A stretch of DNA of 64,000 bases from Aeromonas rivipollensis (GCF_037811135.1 NZ_CP149130.1:4242501-4306500), one strand, 5' to 3'; shown: positions 9,912 to 21,169, numbered from the stretch's first letter. Notes: generated by a model not told the origin, from the letters alone. Numbers and translations are program-made.

Positions 9912-10733
9912 TTACTTGTTACGACGACGTACGATGTACTTGTCGGTACGCTTGTTCTTACGGGTCTTGAAGCCCTTAGCCTTCTGGCCCCATGGGGACA
10001 CAGGCTGCATGCCCTTGTTACGACCCTCACCACCACCGTGCGGGTGATCAACCGGGTTCATCGCCATACCGCGAACGGTCGGACGAATACCACGCCAGCG
10101 GTTTGCACCGGCTTTACCCAGTTGACGCAGCATGTGCTCGGAGTTACCCACTTCACCAATGGTGGCGCGGCACTCGGCCAGAACTTTACGTACTTCGCCG
10201 GAACGCAGACGCAGAGTTACATAGTTACCTTCACGAGCCAGAATCTGGATGAAAGTACCAGCGGAACGAGCCAGCTGTGCACCTTTACCAGGTTTCATTT
10301 CTACGGCGTGAACGGTAGAACCAACCGGGATGTTACGCATCGGCAGGGAGTTACCTACCTTGATCGCAGCATCAGCACCAGAAGCGATAGCATCACCTGC
10401 TTTCAGGCCTTTCGGAGCCAGGATGTAACGACGCTCACCGTCTGCATACAGCACCAGGGCGATGTTTGCGGTACGGTTAGGATCGTATTCCAGACGCTCT
10501 ACTTTGGCCGGAATGCCGTCTTTGTCGCGTTTGAAGTCGACGATACGGTAGTGTTGCTTGTGACCACCACCGATATGACGGGTAGTGATACGGCCGTTGT
10601 TGTTACGACCACCGGACTTGCTTTTGCTGTCCAGCAGAGCGGCGAAGGGCTTGCCCTTGTACAGCTCTTGGTTGACGATCTTGACGACGTGGCGGCGGCC
10701 CGGAGAAGTAGGCTTGCACTTAACGATTGCCAT
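9912..10733 (-). CDS. rplB: 50S ribosomal protein L2
   Basis: 273 residues, identical in length to the E. coli protein. L2 is needed for subunit association and peptidyl-transferase activity. It begins [20 protein letters not shown] and has the conserved C-terminal loop [20 protein letters not shown], whose histidine is near the catalytic centre. It follows rplW by 15 nt. Confidence 0.98.
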   Translation of the reverse strand: MAIVKCKPTSPGRRHVVKIVNQELYKGKPFAALLDSKSKSGGRNNNGRITTRHIGGGHKQHYRIVDFKRDKDGIPAKVERLEYDPNRTANIALVLYADGERRYILAPKGLKAGDAIASGADAAIKVGNSLPMRNIPVGSTVHAVEMKPGKGAQLARSAGTFIQILAREGNYVTLRLRSGEVRKVLAECRATIGEVGNSEHMLRQLGKAGANRWRGIRPTVRGMAMNPVDHPHGGGEGRNKGMQPVSPWGQKAKGFKTRKNKRTDKYIVRRRNK

Positions 10734-10748
10734 TTTTGAGAACTCCTC

Positions 10749-11051
10749 TTACTCGGCTGCGCCCATGAAGTCGATGTCCTGACCAGCTTTCAGGGTCACA
10801 TAAGCCTTTTTCCAATCGGAACGACGGCCTACACGCGCACCTGAGCGCTTGGTCTTACCCTTCATGTTCAGGGTACGGACGGTCTCAACTTCGACCTCGA
10901 ACAGTTTCGCAACTGCAGCTTTGACTTCCGCCTTGGTGGCATCAACAGCAACTTTGAACACGATAGTGTTCTGCTTTTCTGCGACCATGGTGCTCTTTTC
11001 AGAGATGTGCGGAGCCTTCAGAACTTTCAACAGACGTTCTTCGCGGATCAT
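10749..11051 (-). CDS. rplW: 50S ribosomal protein L23
   Basis: 100 residues. L23 is the main exit-tunnel docking protein for trigger factor and SRP. It begins [20 protein letters not shown] and contains [20 protein letters not shown] and [20 protein letters not shown], the family signature. Its ATG overlaps the rplD stop by 4 nt, giving translational coupling. Confidence 0.98.
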   Translation of the reverse strand: MIREERLLKVLKAPHISEKSTMVAEKQNTIVFKVAVDATKAEVKAAVAKLFEVEVETVRTLNMKGKTKRSGARVGRRSDWKKAYVTLKAGQDIDFMGAAE

Positions 11052-11653
11052 GCCAGCATCTCCTCGATTTGCTTAACTGCGTCAGCAGTCATCAGAATCT
11101 TGTCGAAAGCGATCAGGCTGACCGGGTCGATACCGGCAACATCACGCACGTCGACCTTGTACAGGTTGCGAGCAGCCAGGAACAGGTTCTCATCGACTTC
11201 AGCAGTCACGATCAGAACGTCAGTCAGTTCCATCTCTTTCAGCTTGGCGATCAGTTCTTTGGTCTTCGGCGCTTCGATGCCGAATTTCTCGACAACGATC
11301 AGGCGCTCTTGACGTACCAGCTCGGACAGGATGCTACGGATAGCGCCGCGGTACATCTTCTTGTTTACTTTCTGGCTGTGATCTTGCGGCTTAGCAGCAA
11401 AGGTCACACCACCGGAACGCCAGATGGGCGAACGGATGGAGCCAGCACGGGCACGACCAGTACCCTTCTGACGCCACGGCTTTTTGCCGCCACCAGACAC
11501 TTCAGAGCGAGTCAGCTGCGCACGAGTACCCTGACGGGCACCAGCGGCATATGCAACGACGACCTGGTGAACCAGAGCTTCGTTGAATTCGCGCCCGAAG
11601 GTAGTCTCGGAAACTTCAAGAGCGCTCTTGGCGTCTTTCATTACCAATTCCAT
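11048..11653 (-). CDS. rplD: 50S ribosomal protein L4, S10-operon regulator
   Basis: 201 residues. L4 is an early-assembly 50S protein whose extended loop lines the exit tunnel. In E. coli it represses the S10 operon by acting on the leader at both the transcriptional and translational level. The loop region [20 protein letters not shown] is intact. The start [20 protein letters not shown] gives the family length. A leader with the right size and hairpins is present at 12638-12814, so L4 feedback is likely here too. Confidence 0.98.
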   Translation of the reverse strand: MELVMKDAKSALEVSETTFGREFNEALVHQVVVAYAAGARQGTRAQLTRSEVSGGGKKPWRQKGTGRARAGSIRSPIWRSGGVTFAAKPQDHSQKVNKKMYRGAIRSILSELVRQERLIVVEKFGIEAPKTKELIAKLKEMELTDVLIVTAEVDENLFLAARNLYKVDVRDVAGIDPVSLIAFDKILMTADAVKQIEEMLA

Positions 11654-11670
11654 TACTATCTCCTCAGACG

Positions 11671-12303
11671 TTACGCTTTGACGGCAGGTTTGACGATCAC
11701 GTTGCCGTTGGTTGCACCCGGTACTGCGCCTTTGATGAGCAGCAGGTTGCGTTCAGCGTCAACACGAACCAGTTCCAGGTTCTGAGTCGTTACACGCTCA
11801 GCACCCATGTGACCAGCCATCTTTTTGCCCTTGAATACACGGCCCGGGGTCTGGTTTTGACCGATGGAGCCAGGTACACGGTGGGACAGGGAGTTACCGT
11901 GGGTCATATCCTGGGTGCGGAAGTTGTGGCGCTTTACAGTGCCCGCAAAACCTTTACCCTTGGATGTGCCGGTAACGTCAACCATCTTAACGTCAGCGAG
12001 AAGATCTACTTTCAGCTCGCTACCAACAGTGAAAGTTTCACCGTTGTTCAGGCGGAATTCCCACAGACCGCGACCGGCTTCTACACCAGCTTTGGCGAAG
12101 TGGCCAGCTTCCGGCTTGGTCACACGGCTGGCTTTCTTGGCGCCAGTGGTAACCTGAATAGCGTTGTAGCCGTCGGTTTCTACAGATTTGACCTGAGTTA
12201 CACGGTTAGCTTCAACTTCGATAACAGTCACCGGGATAGAAACGCCATCTTCAGTGAAGATGCGAGTCATACCCACTTTGCGACCTACAAGACCGATTGT
12301 CAT
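11671..12303 (-). CDS. rplC: 50S ribosomal protein L3
   Basis: 210 residues. L3 is an assembly initiator reaching toward the peptidyl-transferase centre, with the family motif [21 protein letters not shown] use the ATG at 12303 ([20 protein letters not shown]), which has an AGAGG ribosome-binding site 9 nt upstream. A TTG three codons earlier would abut that site and is unlikely. The glutamine in GQNQTPG corresponds to the residue methylated by PrmB in E. coli. Confidence 0.98.
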   Translation of the reverse strand: MTIGLVGRKVGMTRIFTEDGVSIPVTVIEVEANRVTQVKSVETDGYNAIQVTTGAKKASRVTKPEAGHFAKAGVEAGRGLWEFRLNNGETFTVGSELKVDLLADVKMVDVTGTSKGKGFAGTVKRHNFRTQDMTHGNSLSHRVPGSIGQNQTPGRVFKGKKMAGHMGAERVTTQNLELVRVDAERNLLLIKGAVPGATNGNVIVKPAVKA

Positions 12304-12325
12304 TGTTATCAACCTCTTTCCGTAA

Positions 12326-12848
<523 letters not shown>

Positions 12849-12993
12849 GAGAAGGCGGACAGATTGTGCGCAATTTTGTGTGACGGATGGATCTTGCCGG
12901 CGATAGCTCCCCTGGCCGCCACAAAGCGGTAACGACAATGTTGCAAACAGGCTGATAGACTGCCCCCTTGCCCCAGTCAGCGGAACGACCCCG

Positions 12994-13908
12994 ATGCTCA
13001 AGAATCAGAAGAAAGCCTATCAATACGGACTCTGCGCCGTCGCCCTCTGGTCGACGGTCGCCACCGCCTTCAAGATATCCCTCGCCTACTTCGAGCCGGT
13101 GCAGTTGCTGCTGGTCGCCGCCATCACCTCGACTCTGACCCTGGGGTCCATCGTGGCGATCCAGGGCAAGCTGCCCCTGCTGCTGAGCTATCTCAGGGCC
13201 CGCCCCTTCTACTATCTGGCGCTGGGGGTGTTGAACCCCTTCCTCTATTACCTATTGCTTTTCAAGGCCTATGATCTGCTGCCGGCCCAGCAGGCCCAGA
13301 CCCTCAACTACACCTGGGCCATCACCTTGAGCTTGCTGGCCGTCCCCTTCCTCGGCCAGAAGCTCCGCCGCCGTGACGGAGTGGCCATAGTGCTTGGCTA
13401 CTTCGGCGCTCTGGTGATCGCCACCAGGGGGGATGTGTTCGGCCTGCAGTTTGACAGCCCGCTCGGGGTGACGCTGGCCCTGGTCTCGACCCTCATCTGG
13501 GCGGGCTACTGGATCCTCAACACCCGCAACCAGGGGAATCCCATCGTCAGCCTGTTGCTCGGCTTCCTCATCAGCCTGCCTTTCATCGTGGTGGCGACCT
13601 GGCTGCTCGCCGGCTTTGCCATGACCGCCTGGCAGGGCTGGCTCGGTGCCATCTATGTGGGACTGTTCGAGATGGGCTTCGGCTTCGTGTTATGGCTGAT
13701 GGCCCTGCGCCACGCCACCAACACGGCCCCCATCAGCAACCTCATCTTCATCTCCCCCTTCGCCTCCCTGGTGCTGCTCAACCTGCTGATCGGCGAAGCC
13801 ATTCATCCCGCCACTCCCATAGGGTTGGCGCTGATCGTCGCCGCCCTGCTGATCCAGCAACTCAAATACGGCAGGTGCTACCGCAAGACGGCCGAGCCAC
13901 AAGCCTGA
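12994..13908 (+). CDS. EamA/DMT-family inner-membrane transporter
   Basis: 304 residues with about ten hydrophobic helices arranged as two EamA repeats, the pattern of drug/metabolite transporters that usually export amino acids or other metabolites. The N-terminus (MLKNQKKAYQYGLCAVALWS) leads into helix 1; the second repeat begins near ALVSTLIWAGYWILNTRNQG. It is divergent from the S10 operon and shares a hairpin terminator with envZ downstream. The substrate cannot be deduced from sequence. The ATG at 12994 has only a weak ribosome-binding site. Confidence 0.85.
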   Translation: MLKNQKKAYQYGLCAVALWSTVATAFKISLAYFEPVQLLLVAAITSTLTLGSIVAIQGKLPLLLSYLRARPFYYLALGVLNPFLYYLLLFKAYDLLPAQQAQTLNYTWAITLSLLAVPFLGQKLRRRDGVAIVLGYFGALVIATRGDVFGLQFDSPLGVTLALVSTLIWAGYWILNTRNQGNPIVSLLLGFLISLPFIVVATWLLAGFAMTAWQGWLGAIYVGLFEMGFGFVLWLMALRHATNTAPISNLIFISPFASLVLLNLLIGEAIHPATPIGLALIVAALLIQQLKYGRCYRKTAEPQA

Positions 13909-13916
13909 CAATGCAG

Positions 13917-13942
13917 AAGGGCGCATCCACAGATGCGCCCTT
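13917..13942. terminator. Bidirectional hairpin between the EamA gene and envZ
   Basis: A perfect 11-bp inverted repeat, AAGGGCGCATC (13917-13927) and GATGCGCCCTT (13932-13942), with a CACA loop. It lies between the convergent ends of the transporter gene and envZ and can serve both strands, though neither side has a long U-run. Confidence 0.7.
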
Positions 13943-13945
13943 CGT

Positions 13946-15256
13946 TCAATCCATCCACTCCAGCGGCTGGTGCTTGGGTAACCGGATCTCCACCAGCAAG
14001 CCCCCCAGATCAGAGCGGCCCAGCCGGATGGTGCCGTGGTGCTGGGACACTATCTTGGCGACTATGGCCAGCCCCAGGCCACTGCCACCGCCGGTGCGCG
14101 CCAGATTGCCCTGGGTAAAGGGCTTGAGCACCCGGGAGTAGTCCTGCTCCGCAATCCCGGGGCCATTGTCGGAGAGCCGCAACCTGACCCAGTGACCATC
14201 GTCCTTCAGCTCGGCCTGCAACCGGGTCGCGCCGTAGCGCAGCGCATTGCCCGAGAGGTTGTTGAGGATGCGGCGAATGCTGATGGGATGGCAGGCCACT
14301 CGCACCGCCTGCTCCGGCAGGAGCAGCTCCACCTCCAGCCCCTGATCGGTCTGCATCAGCAGCGCATCGTGGATGAGCTGGGTCAGGTCGATCGGATGGG
14401 CATCCAGCCCCTCGTTCGGGCGTATGTAGTCGATGAACTGATCTATGATGCCGTTGGACTCGTCGATGTCCGCATTGATGCTCTCCTTGAGGTACTCATC
14501 CCCGGAGGACATCATCTCGGTCGCCAGCCGGATGCGGGTCAGGGGCGTGCGCAGATCATGGGAGACCCCGGCCATCATCAGGTTACGCTCTTCGATGAGG
14601 CCCTTGATGGAGTGCGACATGTGGTTGAAGGTGCGAGTCAGGCGACGTACCTCCCGCGAGCCGTGCTCCCCCAGGGCATCGGGGAACTGGCCCCGCGCCA
14701 CGGCCACGGCCCCCGCCTCCAGATCTTCCAGCGGTCGCACCAGCTGGCGGGCAAAGCGCCAAGCCGCAAACAGGGTCACCACCAGCAGCACGCTCATGTA
14801 GATGATGAGAGGCTCGATGTCGTCATCCTCGATCTCGGTCAGGGGGATGCGCACCCACATCTGGCTGGCCTGGGGCGGCTGGATCCAGATGATGTAGTGG
14901 TCCTGGATCTCGACCCTGACCCTGGTTTCCCCCTTCAGCTCCCGGCTGATGTTCTCCTCCAGATAGGGGTAGGGCTTGGACTCCTTGAGTCCGTGCTGCT
15001 CCGCCTCGCTCTGGGTGTAGATGTCGCTGCCCGTGGTCACATAGACCAGCGCCTCGGCATCCTCGCTCAGCGCCAGCTGGTTGCTGTCGGCAGGGAAGAT
15101 GAGCTTGACCTGATTGGCCAGCAGGTGGCTGATCTGCTTGACGGTGGGCGCCAGCAGATAGTTGTAGAAGGTGGCGTAGGAGACCACCTGATAGACCACC
15201 AGCACGGCGGCCAGGAACCAGAGCATGCGGGAGAACATGCTGCCCACTTTTTTCAT
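13946..15256 (-). CDS. envZ: Osmosensor histidine kinase EnvZ
   Basis: 436 residues (E. coli 450). Inner-membrane sensor kinase/phosphatase for OmpR, which controls porins in response to osmolarity and pH. TM1 is at about 9-30, a periplasmic sensor domain follows to about 148, then TM2 at 149-166 and a HAMP region. The H-box [20 protein letters not shown] places the phospho-accepting histidine at 233. The N, G1 and G2 boxes are present ([36 protein letters not shown]). Its start overlaps the ompR stop by 4 nt, as expected for a coupled operon. Confidence 0.96.
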   Translation of the reverse strand: MKKVGSMFSRMLWFLAAVLVVYQVVSYATFYNYLLAPTVKQISHLLANQVKLIFPADSNQLALSEDAEALVYVTTGSDIYTQSEAEQHGLKESKPYPYLEENISRELKGETRVRVEIQDHYIIWIQPPQASQMWVRIPLTEIEDDDIEPLIIYMSVLLVVTLFAAWRFARQLVRPLEDLEAGAVAVARGQFPDALGEHGSREVRRLTRTFNHMSHSIKGLIEERNLMMAGVSHDLRTPLTRIRLATEMMSSGDEYLKESINADIDESNGIIDQFIDYIRPNEGLDAHPIDLTQLIHDALLMQTDQGLEVELLLPEQAVRVACHPISIRRILNNLSGNALRYGATRLQAELKDDGHWVRLRLSDNGPGIAEQDYSRVLKPFTQGNLARTGGGSGLGLAIVAKIVSQHHGTIRLGRSDLGGLLVEIRLPKHQPLEWMD

Positions 15257-15972
15257 TCCCCGTCACCGTCCGGCACGAAGACATAGCCCAGGCCCCACAC
15301 CGTCTGCAGGTAACGGGGCTGGGCCGGGTCCTGCTCCAGCAGGCGGCGCAGGCGGGAGACCTGCACATCTATGCTGCGCTCTGTGGCTGTGTATTCCCGG
15401 CCCCGGGCCAGGTTCATCAGCTTGTCCCGGGAGAGCGGCTCGCGAGGGTGGCTCACCAATACCTTGAGGACGGCAAACTCGCCGCTGGTCAGGGCAACCG
15501 GGTCTCCGTCACGGCTCAGCTCGCGGGTCGCCAGGTTGAGTTGATAGGCGCCAAAGCTCACCATCTTCTCGGCGGTAGAAGGTGCGCCGGGCAGCTCGAC
15601 GGTATGGCGGCGCAACACGGCGCGGATCCGGGCCAGCAACTCACGGGGATTGAACGGCTTGGGCAGATAGTCATCCGCCCCCATCTCCAGACCGACGATG
15701 CGATCCACTTCGTCCCCCTTGGCGGTGAGCATCAGCACCGGGATCTGGTTGCCCGCCTCTCGCAGGCGGCGGCAGATGGAGAGTCCGTCCTCCCCCGGCA
15801 GCATCAGGTCGAGTACCATCAGGCTGAAGTTCTCGCGGGTCAGCAGGCGATCAGCCTGCTCTCCATTGGCAACGCCCCGCACCACAAATCCCTGTTCGGT
15901 GAGGTAACGCTCCAGCAGGGAGCGTAGTTTCAGGTCGTCGTCGACCACCAGGACCTTGTATTGCTGACTCAT
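15253..15972 (-). CDS. ompR: Osmoregulatory response regulator OmpR
   Basis: 239 residues, the E. coli length. Receiver domain 1-120 with phospho-accepting Asp55 ([14 protein letters not shown]) and a conserved lysine in [16 protein letters not shown]; winged-helix DNA-binding domain at about 130-235 ([20 protein letters not shown]). The start at 15972 ([20 protein letters not shown]) follows a GAGG ribosome-binding site; the upstream in-frame extension of 18 residues is not conserved. Forms an operon with envZ and is divergent from greB, as in E. coli. Confidence 0.97.
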   Translation of the reverse strand: MSQQYKVLVVDDDLKLRSLLERYLTEQGFVVRGVANGEQADRLLTRENFSLMVLDLMLPGEDGLSICRRLREAGNQIPVLMLTAKGDEVDRIVGLEMGADDYLPKPFNPRELLARIRAVLRRHTVELPGAPSTAEKMVSFGAYQLNLATRELSRDGDPVALTSGEFAVLKVLVSHPREPLSRDKLMNLARGREYTATERSIDVQVSRLRRLLEQDPAQPRYLQTVWGLGYVFVPDGDGE

Positions 15973-16197
15973 TGCCGCCTCTCCTCTCTGTCTCCTCCCA
16001 ATACTAGGGCCCGCTCTGGCAACCACAAAGCATAAATATGTTACCGGTTATTACCCTTGGCCGGGGGAAAGCAGAGATGGAACGACGCCAAACGGAGCTC
16101 TTGTCATGCATTTCTGCTCGACACTCGGACGCCAATGGCTAAGATCCCGAGCAAGACGACGCAACCCACCATGCAGGCAGCAGGGACTGATAAGCCC

Positions 16198-16671
16198 ATG
16201 AAAACCAAACTCATCACCCGTGAAGGCTACAACCAGCTCCGGCAGGAACACGACACCCTGTGGCGCGAGGAGAGACCCGAGGTCACCAAGAAGGTAGCCT
16301 GGGCGGCGAGCCTCGGGGATCGCAGCGAGAACGCCGACTACCAATACAACAAGAAGCGGCTGCGGGAGATAGACCGCCGGGTCCGCTACCTGCGCAAGTG
16401 TCTGGAGGAGCTGACCATAGTCGATTACTCCCCCTCCCAGGAGGGCAAGGTGTTTTTCGGTGCCTGGGTCGAGGTGGAGAGTGAAGAGGGAGAGACCAAG
16501 CGCTTTCGCATCGTCGGCTATGACGAGATCTTCGGTCGCAAGGATTACATCTCCATCGACTCCCCCATGGCCCGCGCCCTGCTCAAGAAAGAGGTCGGCG
16601 ACGAGGCCATAGTGCGCACGCCAGTGGGTGACGCCTGCTGGTATGTCAACGACATCAACTACCCCAAGTGA
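16198..16671 (+). CDS. greB: Transcript cleavage factor GreB
   Basis: 157 residues. GreB inserts its coiled coil into the RNA polymerase secondary channel and stimulates cleavage of backtracked transcripts. The N-terminal coiled coil (MKTKLITREGYNQLRQEHDT) carries the acidic tip SLGDRSENADYQYNKKRLRE typical of Gre proteins; the C-terminal FKBP-like domain begins near VDYSPSQEGKVFFGAW. I chose the ATG at 16198, preceded by AGGGA; in-frame ATGs upstream would add non-conserved residues. Divergent from ompR-envZ and followed by tex, the same neighbourhood as in E. coli. Confidence 0.95.
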   Translation: MKTKLITREGYNQLRQEHDTLWREERPEVTKKVAWAASLGDRSENADYQYNKKRLREIDRRVRYLRKCLEELTIVDYSPSQEGKVFFGAWVEVESEEGETKRFRIVGYDEIFGRKDYISIDSPMARALLKKEVGDEAIVRTPVGDACWYVNDINYPK

Positions 16672-16909
16672 CCCTGCCGGGGGAAAAAGGGCCCACCTGC
16701 CCCCGCGGGGTCAGGCTGGCGCCCTTGCCCGGGGTGGCATCCCCGGCGTCGACCTCATATAGTGCTCACACCCGGCGCCGCAAGGCGCACACCGGCCCGC
16801 GCTGCAGTGGCTTGGCTGGTACCTTGAGTACCCGCCAAGGCAGACCCCCTGCACGGCGACATAGCCCCGCGCGGGCCTGTTGACCAGGACCCGACCACAG
16901 AGACCCCAG

Positions 16910-19222
16910 ATGCACAGCCATGTAATTGAGAGACAGATTGCCGGTGAGCTGAATGCCCGCCCGGAGCAGGTGCAGGCCGCAGTGCGCCTGCTGGATGAAG
17001 GCTCGACCGTGCCCTTTATCGCCCGTTACCGTAAAGAGGTGACCGGCGGTCTGGACGACAGCCAACTACGTACTCTGGAGAGCCGCCTAGGCTATCTGCG
17101 TGAACTGGAAGATCGCCGCCAGGTGATCATTCGCTCCATCGAGGAACAGGGCAAGCTGACCCCCGAGCTGGCGCGCGAGCTGAACGGTGCCGACAGCAAG
17201 ACCCGGCTCGAAGATCTCTATCTCCCCTACAAGCCCAAACGTCGCACCAAGGGGCAGATGGCCATAGAAGCGGGGCTGGAGCCGCTGGCCAATCTTCTGC
17301 TCACCGACCCCATGCAGGATCCCGAGCAGGCGGCAGTCCGCTTCCTCAATGCCGAGCAGGGAATAAACGACAGCAAGGCCGCCCTCGATGGCGCCCGTTA
17401 TATCCTGATGGAGCGCTTCGCCGAACAGGCCGATCTGCTGGAGAAGCTGCGGGACTATCTGTGGCAGAACGCCACCCTGCGCGCCCGCGTGGTGGCAGGC
17501 AAGGAGCAGGAAGGGGCCAAGTTCAAGGACTACTTCGAGCACGACGAGCCCCTGCACAAGGCCCCCTCCCACCGGGTGCTGGCCATGCTGCGCGGCCGCA
17601 ACGAGGGGATCCTCAACCTGGCGCTGGTCACCGGTGACGATGAGAGTGCCAGCCCCTGCGAAGGGATCATCGCCCATCACCTCAAGCTCAATCTGCAGAG
17701 CCGCCCGGCTGACAAGTGGCTGCAAGGGGTGGTGAGCTGGACCTGGAAGATCAAGCTGTCGCTTCAGATGGAGACCGAGCTGATCGGCCGCATCCGCGAG
17801 TCGGCAGAGGACGAGGCAATCAAGGTGTTCGCCATGAACCTCAAGGATCTGCTGATGGCGGCGCCGGCCGGCATGCGTTGCACCATGGGGCTGGATCCGG
17901 GCATCCGCACCGGGGTCAAGGTAGCCGTGGTGGATGCCACCGGCAAGCTGGTCGATCACGCCACCATCTATCCGTTCGAACCCAAGCGCCAGGTTGATCA
18001 GAGCCTCAAGACCCTGAGCGAGCTGTGCCAGAAGCACAAGGTCGAGCTCATCAGCATCGGCAACGGCACCGCCTCCCGGGAGACCGACCGCCTGGTGAGC
18101 GACCTGTTCGAGCGCTACCCCGCCGCCAAGGCGCAGAAGATAGTTGTGAGCGAAGCGGGGGCCTCGGTCTACTCCGCCTCCGAGCTCGCCTCTCAGGAGT
18201 TCCCGGATCTCGATGTCTCCATTCGTGGTGCCGCCTCCATCGCCCGTCGCCTTCAGGACCCCTTGGCCGAGCTAGTCAAGATCGATCCCAAGAGCATCGG
18301 TGTGGGCCAATACCAGCACGACGTTGGCCAGAGCCAGCTGGCGCGCCGACTGGATGCCGTGGTCGAGGACTGCGTGAACGCGGTCGGCGTGGATGTGAAT
18401 ACCGCTTCGGTCGCCCTGCTCAACCGGGTTTCCGGCCTCTCCCAGACCCTGGCCCAGAACATCGTCGCCTATCGGGATGAAAACGGCGCCTTCAAGAGCC
18501 GCCAGCAGCTGCTGAAGGTGAGCCGACTCGGTCCCAAGGCGTTCGAGCAGTGCGCCGGCTTCCTGCGCATTCGCGGGGGCAGCAATCCGCTGGACGGTTC
18601 GGCGGTGCACCCGGAGTCCTATCCAGTGGTGGAGCGGATCCTCGCCCAGCTGGAACAGACCGTGGACAGCCTGCTCGGCAACAGCAGCCTGCTGCGCAGC
18701 CTGAAACCGGCCGACTACACGGACGAGCAATTCGGCGTCCCCACCGTCACCGACATCATCGGCGAGCTGGACAAGCCGGGCCGGGACCCACGCCCCGAGT
18801 TCAAGACCGCCACCTTCAGGGACGGGGTGGAGAAGATAAGCGACCTGGTGCCCGAGATGGTGCTGGAAGGTGTGGTCACCAACGTCACCAACTTCGGCGC
18901 CTTCGTCGACATCGGCGTCCATCAGGATGGGCTGGTGCACATCTCCTCCCTGACCGATCGCTTCGTCAAGGATCCCCGCGAGGTGGTCAAGGCGGGGGAC
19001 ATAGTGCGAGTCAAGGTGCTGGAAGTGGACGCCCCGCGCAAGCGGATCAGCCTGACCATGCGCCTCGACGAGAAAGCGGGACAACCCGCCCGCAAGCAGG
19101 CGGAATCCCGCCCATCGGGTGCAGGCAACGCCAGGCCCAGGCAGGAAGCGAAACAGGGCGCCCCTGCCGGGGGTGCCATGGGCAACGCCTTCGCCGCCGC
19201 CCTCTCCAAGATGAAGAAGTGA
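16910..19222 (+). CDS. tex: RNA-binding transcription accessory protein Tex (YhgF)
   Basis: 770 residues from the ATG at 16910 ([20 protein letters not shown]). Tex is a nucleic-acid-binding protein with an N-terminal helical region, a YqgF/RNase H-like domain ([20 protein letters not shown]), tandem helix-hairpin-helix motifs ([20 protein letters not shown]) and a C-terminal S1 RNA-binding domain (about 650-720; [20 protein letters not shown]). It has been linked to transcription and toxin expression in other bacteria, but its precise role is unsettled. The 238-nt gap after greB is GC-rich with a CGGGGG/CCCCCG hairpin (16678-16705) and no gene I can support. A terminator follows immediately. 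Confidence 0.95.
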   Translation: MHSHVIERQIAGELNARPEQVQAAVRLLDEGSTVPFIARYRKEVTGGLDDSQLRTLESRLGYLRELEDRRQVIIRSIEEQGKLTPELARELNGADSKTRLEDLYLPYKPKRRTKGQMAIEAGLEPLANLLLTDPMQDPEQAAVRFLNAEQGINDSKAALDGARYILMERFAEQADLLEKLRDYLWQNATLRARVVAGKEQEGAKFKDYFEHDEPLHKAPSHRVLAMLRGRNEGILNLALVTGDDESASPCEGIIAHHLKLNLQSRPADKWLQGVVSWTWKIKLSLQMETELIGRIRESAEDEAIKVFAMNLKDLLMAAPAGMRCTMGLDPGIRTGVKVAVVDATGKLVDHATIYPFEPKRQVDQSLKTLSELCQKHKVELISIGNGTASRETDRLVSDLFERYPAAKAQKIVVSEAGASVYSASELASQEFPDLDVSIRGAASIARRLQDPLAELVKIDPKSIGVGQYQHDVGQSQLARRLDAVVEDCVNAVGVDVNTASVALLNRVSGLSQTLAQNIVAYRDENGAFKSRQQLLKVSRLGPKAFEQCAGFLRIRGGSNPLDGSAVHPESYPVVERILAQLEQTVDSLLGNSSLLRSLKPADYTDEQFGVPTVTDIIGELDKPGRDPRPEFKTATFRDGVEKISDLVPEMVLEGVVTNVTNFGAFVDIGVHQDGLVHISSLTDRFVKDPREVVKAGDIVRVKVLEVDAPRKRISLTMRLDEKAGQPARKQAESRPSGAGNARPRQEAKQGAPAGGAMGNAFAAALSKMKK

Positions 19223-19237
19223 TTGCCCTGAAATGAC

Positions 19238-19262
19238 AAAAGCCCCGCTAGGGGCTTTTTTT
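19238..19262 (+). terminator. Rho-independent terminator of tex
   Basis: AAAAGCCCC (19238-19246) pairs with GGGGCTTTT across a GCTA loop and is followed by a run of T to 19262, 16 nt after the tex stop. Confidence 0.93.
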
Positions 19263-19298
19263 CATCTGTTCGAAACGCCTGCGCCAACCCTGGCTCGC

Positions 19299-20060
19299 TC
19301 AGATGTCCTGGCTGAAGGTCTGACGAGGGGCGGGCCTGACGGCCTGCTGGTAGTGCTGGGCTATCACCTGATTGCGCCTGTCCATATAGGCGCCGAGCGG
19401 CCCGATTGAAGCGCCTCTGACCTCCATCAGCTCCTTGCGGGCCTGGGCCTCTTTGGCGGTGGCGGCGCGGGCCACGCTCAGATCCTGTGACGAGGGTTCT
19501 GCCGGTGCCAGGGCGGCGGCACGCACCTGCTGCATCTTGGCGAGAGTGGCAGCCGGGTCGCCCGGGATGGCGCCGATGTCGATGGCCACCTCACCCCCGG
19601 TGGCGTAACGCTTGCCATCCGGCCCCTGGGAAAACTGGTAGCTGGGGCTGCCCGCATGCTCGCCGCCTGCCGTCTGGTGCGCCTGCTCGTGCTTGCGTAC
19701 CTCGAGATCCCGCTCAACCAGCGCGGCCAGCTGGCGCTGCTGCCTCTGTTGCTCCTGCTGTTCGGGATCCTGCTGCTGCCGGCGCTGGCTCTCCTCCCCG
19801 GTTGCCTCGACAAAACGATGTGCCACCGTCGCAGGGGCAGCCTGACCACTCTCTTTCGTCGAGGGCGCGGATGCAGCGGGATTGGCCTGGGCGGCCCGGG
19901 ATCTCTCTTTCTGGGAACCAACGCCGGACTCGGCATTGGACGCCTCGCTCTGGCGGCTGGGGGGAACCAGCTCAGCACGGCGGTTGTCAGTCTGCGCCGA
20001 TTCAGTCTGCGGTTGCAGCTGATTGGGGATCAGGGGCGGCAGGCTGACGTTGATGTTCAT
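19299..20060 (-). CDS. SprA-related putative metalloprotease (CJM1_0395-type)
   Basis: 253 residues. The N-terminal half is low-complexity, rich in Q, S, A and P (residues 1-105). The C-terminal half matches my memory of the SprA-related family: LEVRKHEQAHQTAGGEHAGS followed by YATGGEVAIDIGAIPGDPAA and a helical tail. HEQAH resembles the HExxH zinc-protease motif, but activity has not been demonstrated to my knowledge. No signal peptide is visible. It ends 1 nt after the next small gene's reading frame begins to close (20062), so the two are probably cotranscribed, the small gene first. Confidence 0.8.
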   Translation of the reverse strand: MNINVSLPPLIPNQLQPQTESAQTDNRRAELVPPSRQSEASNAESGVGSQKERSRAAQANPAASAPSTKESGQAAPATVAHRFVEATGEESQRRQQQDPEQQEQQRQQRQLAALVERDLEVRKHEQAHQTAGGEHAGSPSYQFSQGPDGKRYATGGEVAIDIGAIPGDPAATLAKMQQVRAAALAPAEPSSQDLSVARAATAKEAQARKELMEVRGASIGPLGAYMDRRNQVIAQHYQQAVRPAPRQTFSQDI

Positions 20061-20061
20061 C

Positions 20062-20295
20062 TCACACCCTGATGTCGATCAGGGTGCCCAGCATGTCGCT
20101 GGCGGTCTGGATCACCTTGGCGGAGGCGCCGGCATGCAGCTCGGCCACCTTGAGATTGACCAGCTCGTCCGTCACCTGTACCTGGTCGCCCGCCGGGGTG
20201 TTGAGGCGGGCGAGCTGCCCGGATGCCTGACCGGCCAGTTGCTCGGCCCGCTGGAATCCCTGTACGCCCGTGGTCATGGCAGAATCGATACGCAT
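20062..20295 (-). CDS. Small protein resembling the C-terminal helix of flagellar rod/hook proteins
   Basis: 77 residues, starting MRIDSAMTTGVQGFQRAEQL after an AGGAG ribosome-binding site. The C-terminus, ELVNLKVAELHAGASAKVIQ then TASDMLGTLIDIRV, looks like the C-terminal D0 helix of the FlgB/C/E/F/G/K proteins (N-x2-E-x4-A-x3-V-x2-TxDxMLGTLLDI). The N-terminus also resembles a D0 helix. It lacks any central domain, so it would be a minimal D0-only protein. There are no flagellar genes nearby. It lies 1 nt upstream of the SprA-type gene, and the pair is likely one transcript. The function is unknown; a link to flagella is only a similarity. Confidence 0.75.
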   Translation of the reverse strand: MRIDSAMTTGVQGFQRAEQLAGQASGQLARLNTPAGDQVQVTDELVNLKVAELHAGASAKVIQTASDMLGTLIDIRV

Positions 20296-20366
20296 CGGCT
20301 CACTCCTTTCATGGTTGGCTAATTATCCACCACCTAGAGGCGTTATTGAAGCATGTCGCTCAAGGA

Positions 20367-21131
20367 TCAGCCAATGAACTGTCGCAACAGGGTGATGAAA
20401 GGCTCTGGATGGGAGATGAAGGGGGCGTGGGAGGCCTTCTCCAGCACCAGGCTGCGGCTCGCAGGATAGCGCTCGTCCAGCAGCGGTATGGCCGCCTTGG
20501 GCACCAGGGAATCCAGCCTGCCATAGATGCGCAGCCAGGGCAGATCCAGGCCGACCAGCGCATCCCGCAGATCCACGTCGGCCAGCAGGCCGAGCCCCGC
20601 CTCCAGCGCGGCAAGCTGGGGGGCCGGACGCTCCGCCAGCCAGTGGCGCAACTGGCGAATGTCGTTTCTGGCATGCTCGCTGCCCATGGCCTGGATCGCC
20701 AGGAAGCGCTCTATGGTCTGCATGAAGTCCCCCGCCAGCATCTGGTTGAACCCCGCCAGTACCTTGGGGGCTATGCCGGGCCAGTCTTCACGGGCCATGA
20801 AGCAGGGGGAGCTGGCGACAGTAATGAGGGAGTGGAGGCGCTCGGGCCGGGTCAGGGCCAGCTGGCTCGCCACCAGACCGCCGAGAGACCAGCCTAGCAG
20901 ATGGCATTTCTCCGGCAGGACTGCGGCAACCTGCTCCGCCAGCCAGGGCAAGGAGTAGCCACTCCCCTCGCCCAGGGGGCTGTTGCCAAACCCGGGCAAG
21001 TCCACCAGGTGCAGCCGATAGTGAGCCGCCAACTGCTGGGCAATACCGTGCCAGACAGCGCCATTCATGCCCCAACCATGCAACAACACCAGGTCCTGAC
21101 CCTGGCCAAACCGCTCAACCGATACGCTCAT
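20367..21131 (-). CDS. bioH: Pimeloyl-[ACP] methyl ester esterase BioH
   Basis: 254 residues, an alpha/beta hydrolase that removes the methyl group from pimeloyl-ACP methyl ester to complete the pimelate moiety of biotin. The oxyanion motif LHGWGMNGAVW, the nucleophile elbow GWSLGG (Ser near 81), the acid in YGRLDSLVP and the catalytic histidine in KASHAPFISHP are all visible. It diverges from a comF-family gene, the same arrangement as bioH/gntX in E. coli, which supports BioH over other small esterases. Confidence 0.92.
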   Translation of the reverse strand: MSVSVERFGQGQDLVLLHGWGMNGAVWHGIAQQLAAHYRLHLVDLPGFGNSPLGEGSGYSLPWLAEQVAAVLPEKCHLLGWSLGGLVASQLALTRPERLHSLITVASSPCFMAREDWPGIAPKVLAGFNQMLAGDFMQTIERFLAIQAMGSEHARNDIRQLRHWLAERPAPQLAALEAGLGLLADVDLRDALVGLDLPWLRIYGRLDSLVPKAAIPLLDERYPASRSLVLEKASHAPFISHPEPFITLLRQFIG

Positions 21132-21169
21132 CTAGACTCAAGATCCCTGTTCATCTACTTGGAGCCTGC

